A DNA stretch of 64,000 nt from Amycolatopsis sp. NBC_00345 (lineage in GTDB: Bacteria > Actinomycetota > Actinomycetes > Mycobacteriales > Pseudonocardiaceae). Each line of letters opens with the position of its first letter. Within the stretch, counting starts at the first letter, position 1. The notes below the pieces were generated by a model. It made no database searches. It saw only the letters and a list, made by a program, of their open reading frames with translations, and had not been told where the DNA came from. Shown here one piece after another: positions 33,516 to 42,453 of the stretch. The position numbers and the translations under genes were made by a program. The DNA lies in contig NZ_CP107995.1 of the NCBI RefSeq assembly GCF_036116635.1, positions 434,001 to 498,000 on the forward strand, given 5' to 3'.

Positions 33516-36500
33516 TCAGGTCCGGCGGAGCCAGAACGTGAGCCCCAGGCCGGTCTCCTCGTGCGGCTTCGCGTCCCAGCCCGGTTCGCCCGGTTCGAAG
33601 ACGGTGGCCAGCACCTCCTCCGCGATCAGGTCGCGGTGCTCGGCGATCGCCCCGGCCGTCTCGTCGTCCGCCGTGACGTACCGCAGCTCGATCCGGTCGG
33701 AGACGTCCAGGCCACCGGACTTGCGGGCTTCCTGGATGAGCCGGATCGCGTCCCGGGCCAGCCCGGCGCGCCGCAGCTCCGGGGTCAGGGCCAGGTCCAG
33801 CGCGAGCGTGGCGCCCGTTTCGGAAACCGCGGACCAGCCCTCGCGCGGGGTTTCGGTGAGGATGACCTCGTCGGAGGAGAGCGGCACGGTCTCGCCGTCG
33901 ACCACCACGCTCGCGGTTCCATCGGCGAGGTCCCGCTGCAGCGCCGCGGCGTCGGCCTCCGCGATCGCCTTCGCGACGGCCTGGACGCCCTTGCCGAATC
34001 GCTTGCCCAGCGGGCGGAAACCGGCCTTCGCGGTGATGTCCACCAGCGGGCCGCCCGCCTCGGCGACGCCCAGTACCGCGCCGACGTTCAGCTCGGCCGC
34101 GATCTCCGCGAGCAGCTCCGGGCCCAGCTCGTCGAAGCCCTGCGCCGAGGCCAGCGCGCGGGCCAGCGGCTGCCGGGTCTTCACGCCCGACTCGGCCCGC
34201 GCGGTGCGGCCCAGCTCGACCAGCCGTCGGGCCAGCGCCATCTGCTCGCCCAGCGCCGGGTCGGCGAGGCTCTCGTCCGCCACCGGGTAGGGCGCGAGGT
34301 GCACCGACTGCGGGGCGCCCGCCTCGACCGGCACCACCAGGTCCTGCCAGACGCGTTCGGTGATGAACGGCGTGAGCGGCGCCAGCAGCAGCGTCACGGT
34401 CCGGACGGCCTCGTGCAGCGTGGCCAGCGCGGCCGGGTCGCCGCGCCAGAAGCGGCGGCGGCTGCGGCGCACGTACCAGTTGGACAGGTCGCCGACGAAG
34501 GCGGCGAGCAGCTTGCCCGCCTCCTGGAGGTCGAACGCCGCCATCGCGGCATCGGTGCGGCGGACGAGTTCGTGCAGCTCCGAGAGCAGCCAGCGGTCCA
34601 GCACCGGCCGCTCGGCGGGCGCCGGGTCCGCCGCCGACGGCGCCCAGCCGGCGATGCGGCCGTAGAGCGCCTGGAACGAGACCGTGCTCCAGTAGGTCAG
34701 GAGGGTCTTGCGGACGGCCTCCTGGATCGTGGCGTCCCCGACCCGGCGGTTCGCCCACGGCGACCCGACGGCCGCCATGAACCAGCGCACCGCGTCGGCG
34801 CCGTGCCGCTCCAGTAACGGCATCGGCTCGAGCACGTTGCCGAGGTGCTTGGACATCTTGCGGCCGTCCTCGGCCACGATGTGCCCGAGGCAGACCACGT
34901 TCTCGTAGGCGGAGCGGTCGAAGACCAGCGTGCCCACGGACATCAGCGTGTAGAACCAGCCGCGGGTCTGGTCGATCGCCTCGCAGATGAACTGCGCGGG
35001 GTAGCTCTGCTCGAACCGCTCCCGGTTGCGGTGCGGGTAGCCGAACTGGGCGAAGGGCATCGAACCCGAGTCGTACCAAGCGTCGATCACCTCCGGCGCA
35101 CGCCGGGCGGTCTTGCCGCACTGGCAGGCGAAGGTGACTTCGTCGATGTACGGGCGGTGCGGGTCGAGCCCGGTCAGGTCGCGGCCGGCCAGCCCGCCCA
35201 GCTCCGCGAGCGAGCCGACACAGGTGAGGTGGCCGTCCGGGCAACGCCAGATGGGCAGCGGCGTGCCCCAGTAACGCGACCGCGACAACGCCCAGTCCAC
35301 GTTGTTGGTCAGCCAGTCGCCGTAACGGCCGTGCTTGATCGTCTCCGGGTGCCAGTTCGTGCTCTCGTTCTCGCGCAACAGCTTGTCGCGCACCTCGGTG
35401 GTGCGGACGTACCAGGACGGCTGGGCGTAGTAGATCAGCGCGGTATGACAGCGCCAGCAGTGCGGATAACTGTGCTCGTACGGCTGTTCCCGCAGCAGCA
35501 GCCCGCGGGCGCGCAGGTCGGCGACCAGCGGGGCGTCGGCCTCCTTGAAGAACATCCCGCCGACCAGCGGCACCCCGGCGTCGAAGGTGCCGTCGGGTCG
35601 CACCGGGTTGACCATCGGCAGCCCGTAGGCCCGGCAGCCGGCCAGGTCGTCGGCGCCGAAGGCCGGTGACTGGTGCACCAGGCCGGTGCCGCTCTCCGTG
35701 GTCACGTAGTCCGCGAGGATGACGAAGTGCGCGTCCGGCACCTCGACCAGGTCGAACGGGCGGCGGTAGGTCCAGCGCTCCAGTTCGCGGCCGGTGAAGG
35801 ACTCGCCGGTGCGCGTCCAGCCGTCGCCGAGGGCCGGGCCGGCCAGCTCGTCGGCGACCACGACGCGCTCCTCGCCGTCGGTCGCCACCACGTAGACGGC
35901 CTCGGGGTGCACGGCCACGGCGGTGTTGGACACCAGCGTCCAGGGCGTGGTCGTCCAGACCACCAGCGACGTGGTGCCGGCCAGCGGGCCCGAGGTCAGC
36001 GGGAAGCGCACGTAGACCGACGGGTCGACGTCGGTTTCGTAGCCCTGGGCCAGCTCGTGGTCCGACAGCGCGGTCTGGTCGCGGGGGCACCACGGCGCGA
36101 CCCGGAAGTCCTCGGTCAGCAGGCCGCGATCGAAGATCTGCTTCAGCGACCACCACACGGACTCGATGTACGCCGGGTCCATGGTCCGGTAGGCGTCGTC
36201 CAGGTCGACCCAGTAGCCCATGCGCTCGGTCAGCGCGGCGAACGCGTCCGTGTAGCGGGTGACCGACTCACGGCAGCGGTCCGCGAACTCGGCGATGCCG
36301 TACTTCTCGATGTCCGGCTTGCCGGCGAGCCCCAGCTCCTTCTCGACGGCGAGCTCGACCGGCAGGCCGTGGCAGTCCCAGCCCGCCTTGCGCGCGACGT
36401 GGAAGCCCTTCATCGTCTTGTAGCGCGGGAAAACGTCCTTGAAGACGCGGCTCTCGATGTGGTGCGTGCCGGGCCTGCCGTTGGCGGTGGGCGGGCCCTC

Positions 36501-36632
36501 GTAGAAGATCCAGCCGGGGCGGCCCTCGGACAGCTCCAGGCTGCGGGCGAAAATGCTGTTCGCGCGCCAGAAATCGAGCACTTCGTGGTCGAGGGCGGGC
36601 AGGTCGACCTGCCCCGGTACCGGCTTGTACAT
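33516..36632 (-). CDS. ileS: Isoleucyl-tRNA synthetase
   Basis: This 1038-residue class I synthetase charges tRNA-Ile with isoleucine. Visible parts are a HIGH-type motif variant in NGRPGTHHIESRVFKD near residue 53, the editing (CP1) domain with WTTTPWTL and a zinc-like CHTALIYYAQPSWYVRT region, the catalytic lobe with GSDMPFAQF-like SGSMPFAQFGYPH and the KMSKS loop EDGRKMSKHLGN near residue 600, then the anticodon-binding domain and a long C-terminal DUF5915-type region. It matches the streptomycete-type enzyme (related to eukaryotic IleS, the group often resistant to mupirocin). The ATG at 36632 is preceded by GGAGGGAGG at optimal distance, so longer open frame to 36737 is not used. Essential gene; a short leader precedes it. 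Confidence 0.96.
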   Translation of the reverse strand: MYKPVPGQVDLPALDHEVLDFWRANSIFARSLELSEGRPGWIFYEGPPTANGRPGTHHIESRVFKDVFPRYKTMKGFHVARKAGWDCHGLPVELAVEKELGLAGKPDIEKYGIAEFADRCRESVTRYTDAFAALTERMGYWVDLDDAYRTMDPAYIESVWWSLKQIFDRGLLTEDFRVAPWCPRDQTALSDHELAQGYETDVDPSVYVRFPLTSGPLAGTTSLVVWTTTPWTLVSNTAVAVHPEAVYVVATDGEERVVVADELAGPALGDGWTRTGESFTGRELERWTYRRPFDLVEVPDAHFVILADYVTTESGTGLVHQSPAFGADDLAGCRAYGLPMVNPVRPDGTFDAGVPLVGGMFFKEADAPLVADLRARGLLLREQPYEHSYPHCWRCHTALIYYAQPSWYVRTTEVRDKLLRENESTNWHPETIKHGRYGDWLTNNVDWALSRSRYWGTPLPIWRCPDGHLTCVGSLAELGGLAGRDLTGLDPHRPYIDEVTFACQCGKTARRAPEVIDAWYDSGSMPFAQFGYPHRNRERFEQSYPAQFICEAIDQTRGWFYTLMSVGTLVFDRSAYENVVCLGHIVAEDGRKMSKHLGNVLEPMPLLERHGADAVRWFMAAVGSPWANRRVGDATIQEAVRKTLLTYWSTVSFQALYGRIAGWAPSAADPAPAERPVLDRWLLSELHELVRRTDAAMAAFDLQEAGKLLAAFVGDLSNWYVRRSRRRFWRGDPAALATLHEAVRTVTLLLAPLTPFITERVWQDLVVPVEAGAPQSVHLAPYPVADESLADPALGEQMALARRLVELGRTARAESGVKTRQPLARALASAQGFDELGPELLAEIAAELNVGAVLGVAEAGGPLVDITAKAGFRPLGKRFGKGVQAVAKAIAEADAAALQRDLADGTASVVVDGETVPLSSDEVILTETPREGWSAVSETGATLALDLALTPELRRAGLARDAIRLIQEARKSGGLDVSDRIELRYVTADDETAGAIAEHRDLIAEEVLATVFEPGEPGWDAKPHEETGLGLTFWLRRT

Positions 36633-36799
36633 GACGTCCTCCCTCCGGCGCGCTCGACGCCGGCCAGTTCGGAAGGTACCCCGGGCCACCGCGCCGGTGC
36701 CGCTGCTTTTCGGGACACGGGCCGGGGCGTGGGTCACAGCCCGAGCGGATGGCCCGGACCGCGCCGGGCGGGGATACTGACCCCGTCCGGGAGGTGACG
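36633..36799. promoter_or_regulatory. Shared upstream region of ileS and a glutamine synthetase-family gene
   Basis: These 167 bases serve two divergent genes. On the ileS side a hairpin CCGGCG-TCGAGCG-CGCCGG stands right against the GGAGGGAGG ribosome-binding site, and GGGTCAGTATCC further out can pair with TGACCC about 40 bases later. The layout recalls the translational T-boxes of actinobacterial ileS genes, but the conserved TGGTACCGCG core is not found, so this stays unproven. See findings. Confidence 0.35.
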
Positions 36800-38143
36800 A
36801 TGACCAAGGCGGCGTCCGCGGTGGCCAAGGAGCTGGCCGCGGCCGGGGTGGCCGGCGTCCACCTGGCCTGGGCCGACAACAACGGCATCCCGCGCTCCCG
36901 CATCGTGCCCGTCGGCGGCCTCGCCGGGGCCGCCGCGCGGGGAGTGGGCGCGACCTCCCTGTTCGCCGTCTTCGACAGCCACGACGCCATCACCTACGGC
37001 CACGCGGGCCTCGCGACGCCGTCGGGCGACATCCGGCTGGTGCCGGTGGTGGAGCGGATCCGGCGGCTGGCCGGGCAGCCCGCGCTCGCCTGGGCGCCGG
37101 CCCGCCAGCTCGCCGCCGACGGTTCGCCGTGGCCGTACTGCCAGCGCACGGTGCTGGAGCGCCAGGTCGCCGAAGCCGGGCGTCGCGGGCTGGAATTCCG
37201 GGCGGGGTACGAGCTGGAGTTCACCGTCGCGCCGGCCGGCAGGCGCTCCGAGCCCGGGCACCCCGGCCCCGCGTACAGCCCGCACGCGCTGGTGGGCCTG
37301 GACGGCTTCGTTACCGCGCTGCTGAACGACTTCGCCGCCAACGGCCTCGAAATCGGCCAGCTTCACGCGGAGTACGGCGCGGCGCAGCTGGAGCTGTCCC
37401 TGGCCGCCACCGACCCGCTGTCCGCGGCCGACGACCAGCTGCTCGCCCGCCAGACGATCCACGCCGCCGCCCACGCGCACGGGCTGGCGGTGAGCTTCGC
37501 GCCGCTGGTGGGCCTCGGCGCGGCGGGCAACGGCTGGCACCTGCACACGTCGGTGCGACGCCGGGGCCGGAACCTGTTGTCCGGTGAGGGTTTGCCGACC
37601 GGCGAAGGGGCCGCGTACGTCGGCGGGCTGCTACGGGACCTGCCCGCGCTGACCGCGATCACGGCGCCCAGCGTGCCGTCGACGTTGCGGCTGCGGCCGG
37701 GCTTTTTCGCCGGCGCGTATGCGTTCTGGGGCGTCGAGAACCGCGAGGCGCCGCTTCGGTACGTGCCGGGTTCGAAGCTGCTCGGGCCGGATCACGCGAA
37801 CGTCGAGCTGAAGACGTCCGACGCGTCGGCGAACCCGTACCTGGCGCTGGCCGTGGTGCTCGCCGCCGGGATGGCCGGGATCGAGGACGACGCGGGCCTG
37901 CCTGAGCCGATCGGGGAGGACCCGGGCGGCTGGACCGAGGGCGAGCGCGAGACCCGCGGGGTGACCCGGCTGCCCGCGAGCCCGGCGGAGCAGGACGCGG
38001 CGCTGCTCGCGTCGCCCAGGGTTTCGGGCGCGCTCGGCGACGAGCTGCTCGGGGCGTTTCGCGCGGTGCGCGCGTCCGACGGGGCGTGGGCGGCGGAGCG
38101 CGGCGTCGAAGAGGTCGTCGCCGCACACCTGTGGCGGTACTGA
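36800..38143 (+). CDS. Glutamine synthetase-family enzyme (non-housekeeping type)
   Basis: This 447-residue protein has the GS fold: an N-terminal beta-grasp domain (VAGVHLAWADNNGIPRSRIVPV) and the catalytic domain with GYELEFTV (metal Glu), QLHAEYGAAQLELSL (metal site), NGWHLHTSV (metal His) and VENREAPLRYVPGS (substrate Arg). It is not the GlnA of nitrogen assimilation, whose Tyr adenylylation loop and length differ. Members of this group attach glutamate to other amines, for example polyamines, ethanolamine or drug intermediates. AGGTGACG precedes the ATG at 36800. It is divergent from ileS and followed closely by an unknown gene, which may be its partner. Confidence 0.87.
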   Translation: MTKAASAVAKELAAAGVAGVHLAWADNNGIPRSRIVPVGGLAGAAARGVGATSLFAVFDSHDAITYGHAGLATPSGDIRLVPVVERIRRLAGQPALAWAPARQLAADGSPWPYCQRTVLERQVAEAGRRGLEFRAGYELEFTVAPAGRRSEPGHPGPAYSPHALVGLDGFVTALLNDFAANGLEIGQLHAEYGAAQLELSLAATDPLSAADDQLLARQTIHAAAHAHGLAVSFAPLVGLGAAGNGWHLHTSVRRRGRNLLSGEGLPTGEGAAYVGGLLRDLPALTAITAPSVPSTLRLRPGFFAGAYAFWGVENREAPLRYVPGSKLLGPDHANVELKTSDASANPYLALAVVLAAGMAGIEDDAGLPEPIGEDPGGWTEGERETRGVTRLPASPAEQDAALLASPRVSGALGDELLGAFRAVRASDGAWAAERGVEEVVAAHLWRY

Positions 38144-38148
38144 GCCTG

Positions 38149-38928
38149 ATGTCCTCTCGCGTCGACGGTGATCACACCGGACTGTCCCGGGTGTACTGGC
38201 TGCCCGGCGGCGCGCGGCTGGCCGCCGAAGCACGGGCGGAGCTGCCGCAGAAGGACGGGCTGGCCGCGGCGTTCACGGCACTGGCCGCACTGCGCGCCGC
38301 CGGGATCGCGGTGACGGACCAGGACGAGGTCGCCGTCGCGGCGGGCACCGTGCGCGGCTCGGGCGGACCGCCGCCGGGCGAAAAGGGCCGGCCGGACTTC
38401 CGCCTGCGCATCCCGTACGACGACGCGCGGGCGGGCACCTCGGCGGCGGGGCTGGCCTCGGCCGTCGAAACGCTCTCGGCGGGGCGGCTGCGTGTGGTCC
38501 CGGCGACGGGGGAGTGGACGGCCACGGCGCTGTTCGACCTGCTGGTGGCGCTGTGGGACCTGCCGCGGGTGGCGGTGATCGCCCGGGTGGACGCGGCCGA
38601 GCTGGGCGCCCCCGACACGCCGGAACGGGCGCTGCTCGACTACCTCGACACCGGCGTCCCTCCACTGTGGACGACGCGGTGGCGGCCGGCCGGCGGCCAC
38701 CACGTGCTCGTCGCGGGAGTCCGGATCGGCGCGGAGGGCACGCTGCTGTCCGTTGTGGACACCTACCCGGTGCTGGGGGACAACGGGATCCACGACCAGC
38801 CGCTGGAATGGGTCACCGCCGCGCTGCGCGAGGAGCCGGGCACACTGCTGCTGGTCGCCGACGCGGAGCACGCGCAGACGCTCGAGCGGGCCGTGCTCGC
38901 GGCGGGCCTGGTGCCGCGAATGCCGTGA
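38149..38928 (+). CDS. Protein of unknown function next to the glutamine synthetase-family gene
   Basis: This 259-residue cytoplasmic protein starts 5 bases after the glutamine synthetase stop, so the two probably form an operon. It has no signal peptide or membrane helix. The C-terminal half, GGHHVLVAGVRIGAEGTLLSVVDTYP, resembles the His-containing strand of C39/papain-like folds (HxVLVxGV...DP), but the protein has no cysteine at all, so it cannot be an active cysteine peptidase. It may match the DUF6885 group. Function unknown. A short GC hairpin (38929-38949) follows the stop. Confidence 0.7.
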   Translation: MSSRVDGDHTGLSRVYWLPGGARLAAEARAELPQKDGLAAAFTALAALRAAGIAVTDQDEVAVAAGTVRGSGGPPPGEKGRPDFRLRIPYDDARAGTSAAGLASAVETLSAGRLRVVPATGEWTATALFDLLVALWDLPRVAVIARVDAAELGAPDTPERALLDYLDTGVPPLWTTRWRPAGGHHVLVAGVRIGAEGTLLSVVDTYPVLGDNGIHDQPLEWVTAALREEPGTLLLVADAEHAQTLERAVLAAGLVPRMP

Positions 38929-38949
38929 CGGCCCCCGGGTGGAGGGCCG
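38929..38949 (-). terminator. Short hairpin after the APC permease and unknown gene
   Basis: CGGCCC at 38929-38934 pairs with GGGCCG at 38944-38949 between the converging unknown gene and APC permease. It is weak for a terminator (six pairs). Confidence 0.35.
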
Positions 38950-38961
38950 CCACGGCCCGCG

Positions 38962-40419
38962 TCACTCGGTCTTCGCCTGCTCGTTGCCCGGGGCCAGCCG
39001 GGAGTGCTTGCGGCCGTAGAAGAAGTAGATCAGCAGGCCCAGCACCAGCCAGGCGGCGAAGCGGATCCAGGTGAGCACGTCGAGGTTCAGCATCAGGTAG
39101 AAGCACGCCACCGCCGCGATGATCGGCACCACCGGCGAGAACGGCACGGTGAACGGCCGTTTCAGGTCCGGCCTCCGCCGCCGCAGCAGCGGCACGGCCA
39201 CCGCGACGATGATCATCGCCGACAGCGCGCCGATGCTGACCATGTCGGCCAGCGCGGAGATCGGGACGAACGCGGCCAGCACGGCGATCAGGACGGCGCC
39301 GGCGATGGTCATCCGGTGCGGGGTGCCCCAGCGCGGGTGCGTGGTGCCGATCGCCTTGGGCAGCAGCCCGTCGCGGCCCATCGCGAAGCCGATCCGGCCG
39401 ATGGTCACCAGCTCCACCATCATCACCGAGGTCAGGCCGGTCACGGCGCCGAGTGAGATCAGCGCGCCCACCCAGTGCTGGCCGACGCGGTCGAAGGCGT
39501 CCGCGAGCGGGGCGCCGGTGTTGATGTCGGTGAACGGGATCATGCCGGTCAGCACGATCGAGACGCCGATGTAGAGCACCGCGCACACGGCGAGCGCGCC
39601 GAGGATGCCGACGCGGAGGTCCTTGCGCGGGTTGATCGTCTCCTCACCGAGGTTGGCCAGCGCCTCGAACCCGGTGTAGGCGAAGAACACCACGGCCGCG
39701 GCGGTGACCATGCCCGCGACGCCGTACATGGTCTGCTCCAGCCCCAGCGCGGCCTGGATCACCGGCTGGTGCAGCGTGCTCGCGCCCGCGGCGGCGGGCT
39801 GAGACGGCGGGATGAACGGCGTCAGGTTGGCGCCCTTGATGAAGAACACGCCGACCACCAGGATCAGCACGCACACCGCGACCTTCACGACCACCAGGAC
39901 GTTCGTCAGCCAGGCCGACTCCCTGATCCCCATGACCGCGACGACGGTGAGCACGGCGATGATGAGCACGGCGCCGACGTTCACTTTCGCGTCTTCGCCG
40001 AACCACGCCGGTGAGAGCCCCAGCAGGTTCGCCAGGTAGCCGGACCAGCCGCGCGACACCACGGCCGCGCCGAGCGCGAACTCGAGCAGCAGGTCCCAGC
40101 CGATGATCCACGCGAACACCTCGCCCAGCGTGGCGAACGCGTAGGTGTAGGCACTGCCGGCCGTCGGGACGCTGGACGCCAGCTCGGCGTAACACAGCGC
40201 CGCGAGCCCGGCGACGACCGCGCCGAGCACGAACGACAGCGTGACCGACGGCCCGGCGTGCGTCTTGGCCTCCACCCCCGCCAGGGTGAAGATGCCCGTG
40301 CCGATGATGATCCCGACGCCGAACCCGATCAGGTCGCGTCCCCGGAGCCGCCGCTTCAGCTCGCCAGAGTCCTGCCGCTTGAGGACCTCGTCCACGTCCA
40401 ATGTTCTCCGCACACCCAT
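38962..40419 (-). CDS. APC-family amino acid permease (cationic type)
   Basis: This 485-residue membrane protein has 12 predicted transmembrane helices. The first helix carries GFGVGIIIGTGIFTLAGVEA, the conserved unwound sodium/substrate site of the APC fold. Motifs VFFAYTGFEALANLGEETINPRKDLRVGI and the inner-loop GRIGFAMGRDGLLPK are typical of the CAT-type transporters (cationic amino acids). The N-terminal 25 residues are hydrophilic (KRQDSGELKRRLRGRDL). It is monocistronic. The real substrate cannot be told from the sequence. Confidence 0.91.
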   Translation of the reverse strand: MGVRRTLDVDEVLKRQDSGELKRRLRGRDLIGFGVGIIIGTGIFTLAGVEAKTHAGPSVTLSFVLGAVVAGLAALCYAELASSVPTAGSAYTYAFATLGEVFAWIIGWDLLLEFALGAAVVSRGWSGYLANLLGLSPAWFGEDAKVNVGAVLIIAVLTVVAVMGIRESAWLTNVLVVVKVAVCVLILVVGVFFIKGANLTPFIPPSQPAAAGASTLHQPVIQAALGLEQTMYGVAGMVTAAAVVFFAYTGFEALANLGEETINPRKDLRVGILGALAVCAVLYIGVSIVLTGMIPFTDINTGAPLADAFDRVGQHWVGALISLGAVTGLTSVMMVELVTIGRIGFAMGRDGLLPKAIGTTHPRWGTPHRMTIAGAVLIAVLAAFVPISALADMVSIGALSAMIIVAVAVPLLRRRRPDLKRPFTVPFSPVVPIIAAVACFYLMLNLDVLTWIRFAAWLVLGLLIYFFYGRKHSRLAPGNEQAKTE

Positions 40420-40496
40420 GGGGGAACGTTAGAAGCTCACGGGCGCTCCCGCAGATCGGCTGGTCCGAGGGGAAACGCGGGTCCGGGGCGTCCGGG

Positions 40497-41147
40497 CTAC
40501 TCCGTGGCGAGCCCGTTCTCCTGGGCCAGGATCGCCGCCTGGACCCGCGAGCGGAGGTCGAGCTTGGTCAGCACGCGGGAGACGTGCGTCTTCACCGTCG
40601 TCTCGCCGATGTGCAGGCGGGTGGCGATCTGGGCGTTGGACAGGCCGGCGCCGAGGCAGCCCAGCACCTCGCGCTCGCGGTCGGTGAGGTCGCCGAGGCC
40701 GGCCGGGGCGGCCGCCGGCTTGCCCGCGGTCCGCGCGAACGCCGTGATCAGCTTGCGCGTGACCTGCGGCGCCAGCACGCCCTCGCCGGCGGCGACGAGC
40801 TTGACGGCCTCGATCAGCCGCGGCGCCTCCACCGACTTGAGCAGGAAGCCCGCCGCGCCCGCGCGCAGGGCGGCGTGCACGTACTCGTCGAGGTCGAAGG
40901 TGGTCAGCACGAGGACCTGGGCCAGTCCCTCGGCGATGACCTCGCGGGTGGCGGTGATGCCGTCGGTGCCGGGCATCCGGACGTCCATCAGCACGACGTC
41001 GGGCTTCAGCGCCCGCGCCTGCCGGACCGCTGCGGCGCCGTCCGCCGCCTCGCCGACCACCTCGACGCCCTCGGCGTTGCCCAGGATGAGCATCAGCCCG
41101 GCCCGGATCGCGCCGTGGTCGTCGGCCACCAGCACCTTGACCGTCAC
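40497..41147 (-). CDS. NarL/LuxR-family response regulator
   Basis: This 216-residue protein has a receiver domain (VKVLVADDHGAIRAG with the acidic pair; phospho-accepting Asp in VLMDVRMPG near residue 53; TTF and LLKS conserved positions) and a C-terminal LuxR-type helix-turn-helix (LTDREREVLGCLGAGLSNAQIATRLHIGETTVKTHVSRVL). The partner kinase gene upstream overlaps it by 4 bases, so they form one two-component system. The GTG at 41147 is the coupled start. Target genes are unknown. Confidence 0.94.
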   Translation of the reverse strand: MTVKVLVADDHGAIRAGLMLILGNAEGVEVVGEAADGAAAVRQARALKPDVVLMDVRMPGTDGITATREVIAEGLAQVLVLTTFDLDEYVHAALRAGAAGFLLKSVEAPRLIEAVKLVAAGEGVLAPQVTRKLITAFARTAGKPAAAPAGLGDLTDREREVLGCLGAGLSNAQIATRLHIGETTVKTHVSRVLTKLDLRSRVQAAILAQENGLATE

Positions 41148-42343
41148 GTTCGTCCCTTCGCCAGTGGCAGCTCCGCCCGGACCAGCCAGCCCGGGCCGGA
41201 CGGGCCCGCGCTCAGCGTCCCGCCGACGGCACTCGCCCGTTCCGCCATGCTCGCCAGCCCGTGCCCGGTCCCGCCGGCGCGCGGTGCCGCCGTCCGCAGC
41301 TCGTTGCCGACTTCCACGGTCAGCAAACCGTGGTCGCGCCGAATGCGCACCTGCACCTTCGCACCCGGGGCGTGCTTGACCGCGTTGGTGAGCGCCTCCT
41401 GGGCGATCCGGTACGCGGTGAGGTCGACGGCGGCGGGCAGCTCGGCCGTACCGTCCACTGTGGAGTCCACCGTCACGTCCATGCCGGTGGCGCGCGCGGA
41501 GTCCACCAGGCGCGACAGCTCGGCCAGCCGCGCCGGGGCGGTGGCCTCGTAGCCCGGTTCGCCGTCCTCGGCGCGCAGCAGGCCGATCATCGCGCGCATC
41601 TCGTCGAGGGCGCTGACGCTGTTCTCCCGCACGGCTTCCAGCACCGCGCGCGACATCTTCGGGTCGGCGGCCATGGACAGCGCGGCCTCGGACTGGATCG
41701 CGATCGCGGACAGGTGCCCGGCGACCACGTCGTGCAGGTCGCGGGCCATCCGGGCGCGCTCGGCGGCCACCGCCGCGCGCCGGTCCAGCTCGGCGATCTT
41801 CGCCAGCTGCCCGGCGTTCGCGCGCTCGGTCGCGGCGATGTCGCGGTGCTGGCGGACGTTGGCCCCCCACCACACCGGCACCAGCAGGAACGGCAGGATC
41901 CCCAGCGCCGCGAGCACGGCCGTCCGCCACTGCACCGCCGCGACCAGCGCGGCCACCAGCACGGTCACCGCCGCGGCGGCCGCCACCCCGATCAGCACCC
42001 GGCTGGTGCGCCGCGAGCCGTATAGCGTGGCCGCGTAGAGGAAGTCGGTGTACACGACCACCACCGGCAGCGACGGGCCGAGGGCGAGGTCCGCCGCGAG
42101 CACGGCCGTCGCCAGGAGCACGCCGCCGGGCACCCAGCGGCGCAGGAACACCAGCCCGCAGAGGGCGGCCAGCTCCAGCAGCCGCACCCAGTGGCCGAAC
42201 GGGTCGGGGCCGGGCAGCAGGCGGTAGATGTCGGACAGGTAGATCGCCAGGCCCACGGCCAGGACCGTCAGCGCGATGAGCCCGTCCTGCTGCCGGGCCG
42301 GCAGCTCACGCGGCCGCGGCGGGCGGAGGGATCCCAGGGGCAC
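41144..42343 (-). CDS. Sensor histidine kinase of the NarL/DesK type
   Basis: This 399-residue membrane kinase has four to five transmembrane helices in the first 130 residues and almost no extracytoplasmic loop. A cytoplasmic coiled-coil linker (RANAGQLAKIAELDRRAAVAAERA) leads to the HisKA_3 box ARMARDLHDVVAGHLSAIAI with phospho-accepting His, then the HATPase_c domain (EALTNAVKHAPGAKV, GGTGHGLASMAER). Membrane-embedded sensing of lipids or envelope state is typical of this class. GTG at 42343 is chosen; an ATG at 42406 would add an unlikely hydrophilic 21 residues. Confidence 0.92.
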   Translation of the reverse strand: MPLGSLRPPRPRELPARQQDGLIALTVLAVGLAIYLSDIYRLLPGPDPFGHWVRLLELAALCGLVFLRRWVPGGVLLATAVLAADLALGPSLPVVVVYTDFLYAATLYGSRRTSRVLIGVAAAAAVTVLVAALVAAVQWRTAVLAALGILPFLLVPVWWGANVRQHRDIAATERANAGQLAKIAELDRRAAVAAERARMARDLHDVVAGHLSAIAIQSEAALSMAADPKMSRAVLEAVRENSVSALDEMRAMIGLLRAEDGEPGYEATAPARLAELSRLVDSARATGMDVTVDSTVDGTAELPAAVDLTAYRIAQEALTNAVKHAPGAKVQVRIRRDHGLLTVEVGNELRTAAPRAGGTGHGLASMAERASAVGGTLSAGPSGPGWLVRAELPLAKGRT

Positions 42344-42453
42344 GCCACCATGAGAACACGGGCGGCCGCGGGCGGTCGTCCTCCTAACTGATGACCCGTT
42401 GATCATGCCGTCCGCCGACGCGGTGCCGGCCCGCCCGGCCCGATGCTTTCCCC

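Noticed and set aside
33475..36156. Long open frame (893 codons, minus strand) overlapping ileS in another frame
   Set aside because: It has no start signal, is dominated by Arg/Ala/Gly/Pro repeats, and lies wholly over ileS, whose motifs are clear. It is a by-product of high GC third positions.
36633..36799. A confident T-box riboswitch call
   Set aside because: The TGGN-ACC core that contacts the tRNA end is not present, so only a weak possibility is recorded in the findings.
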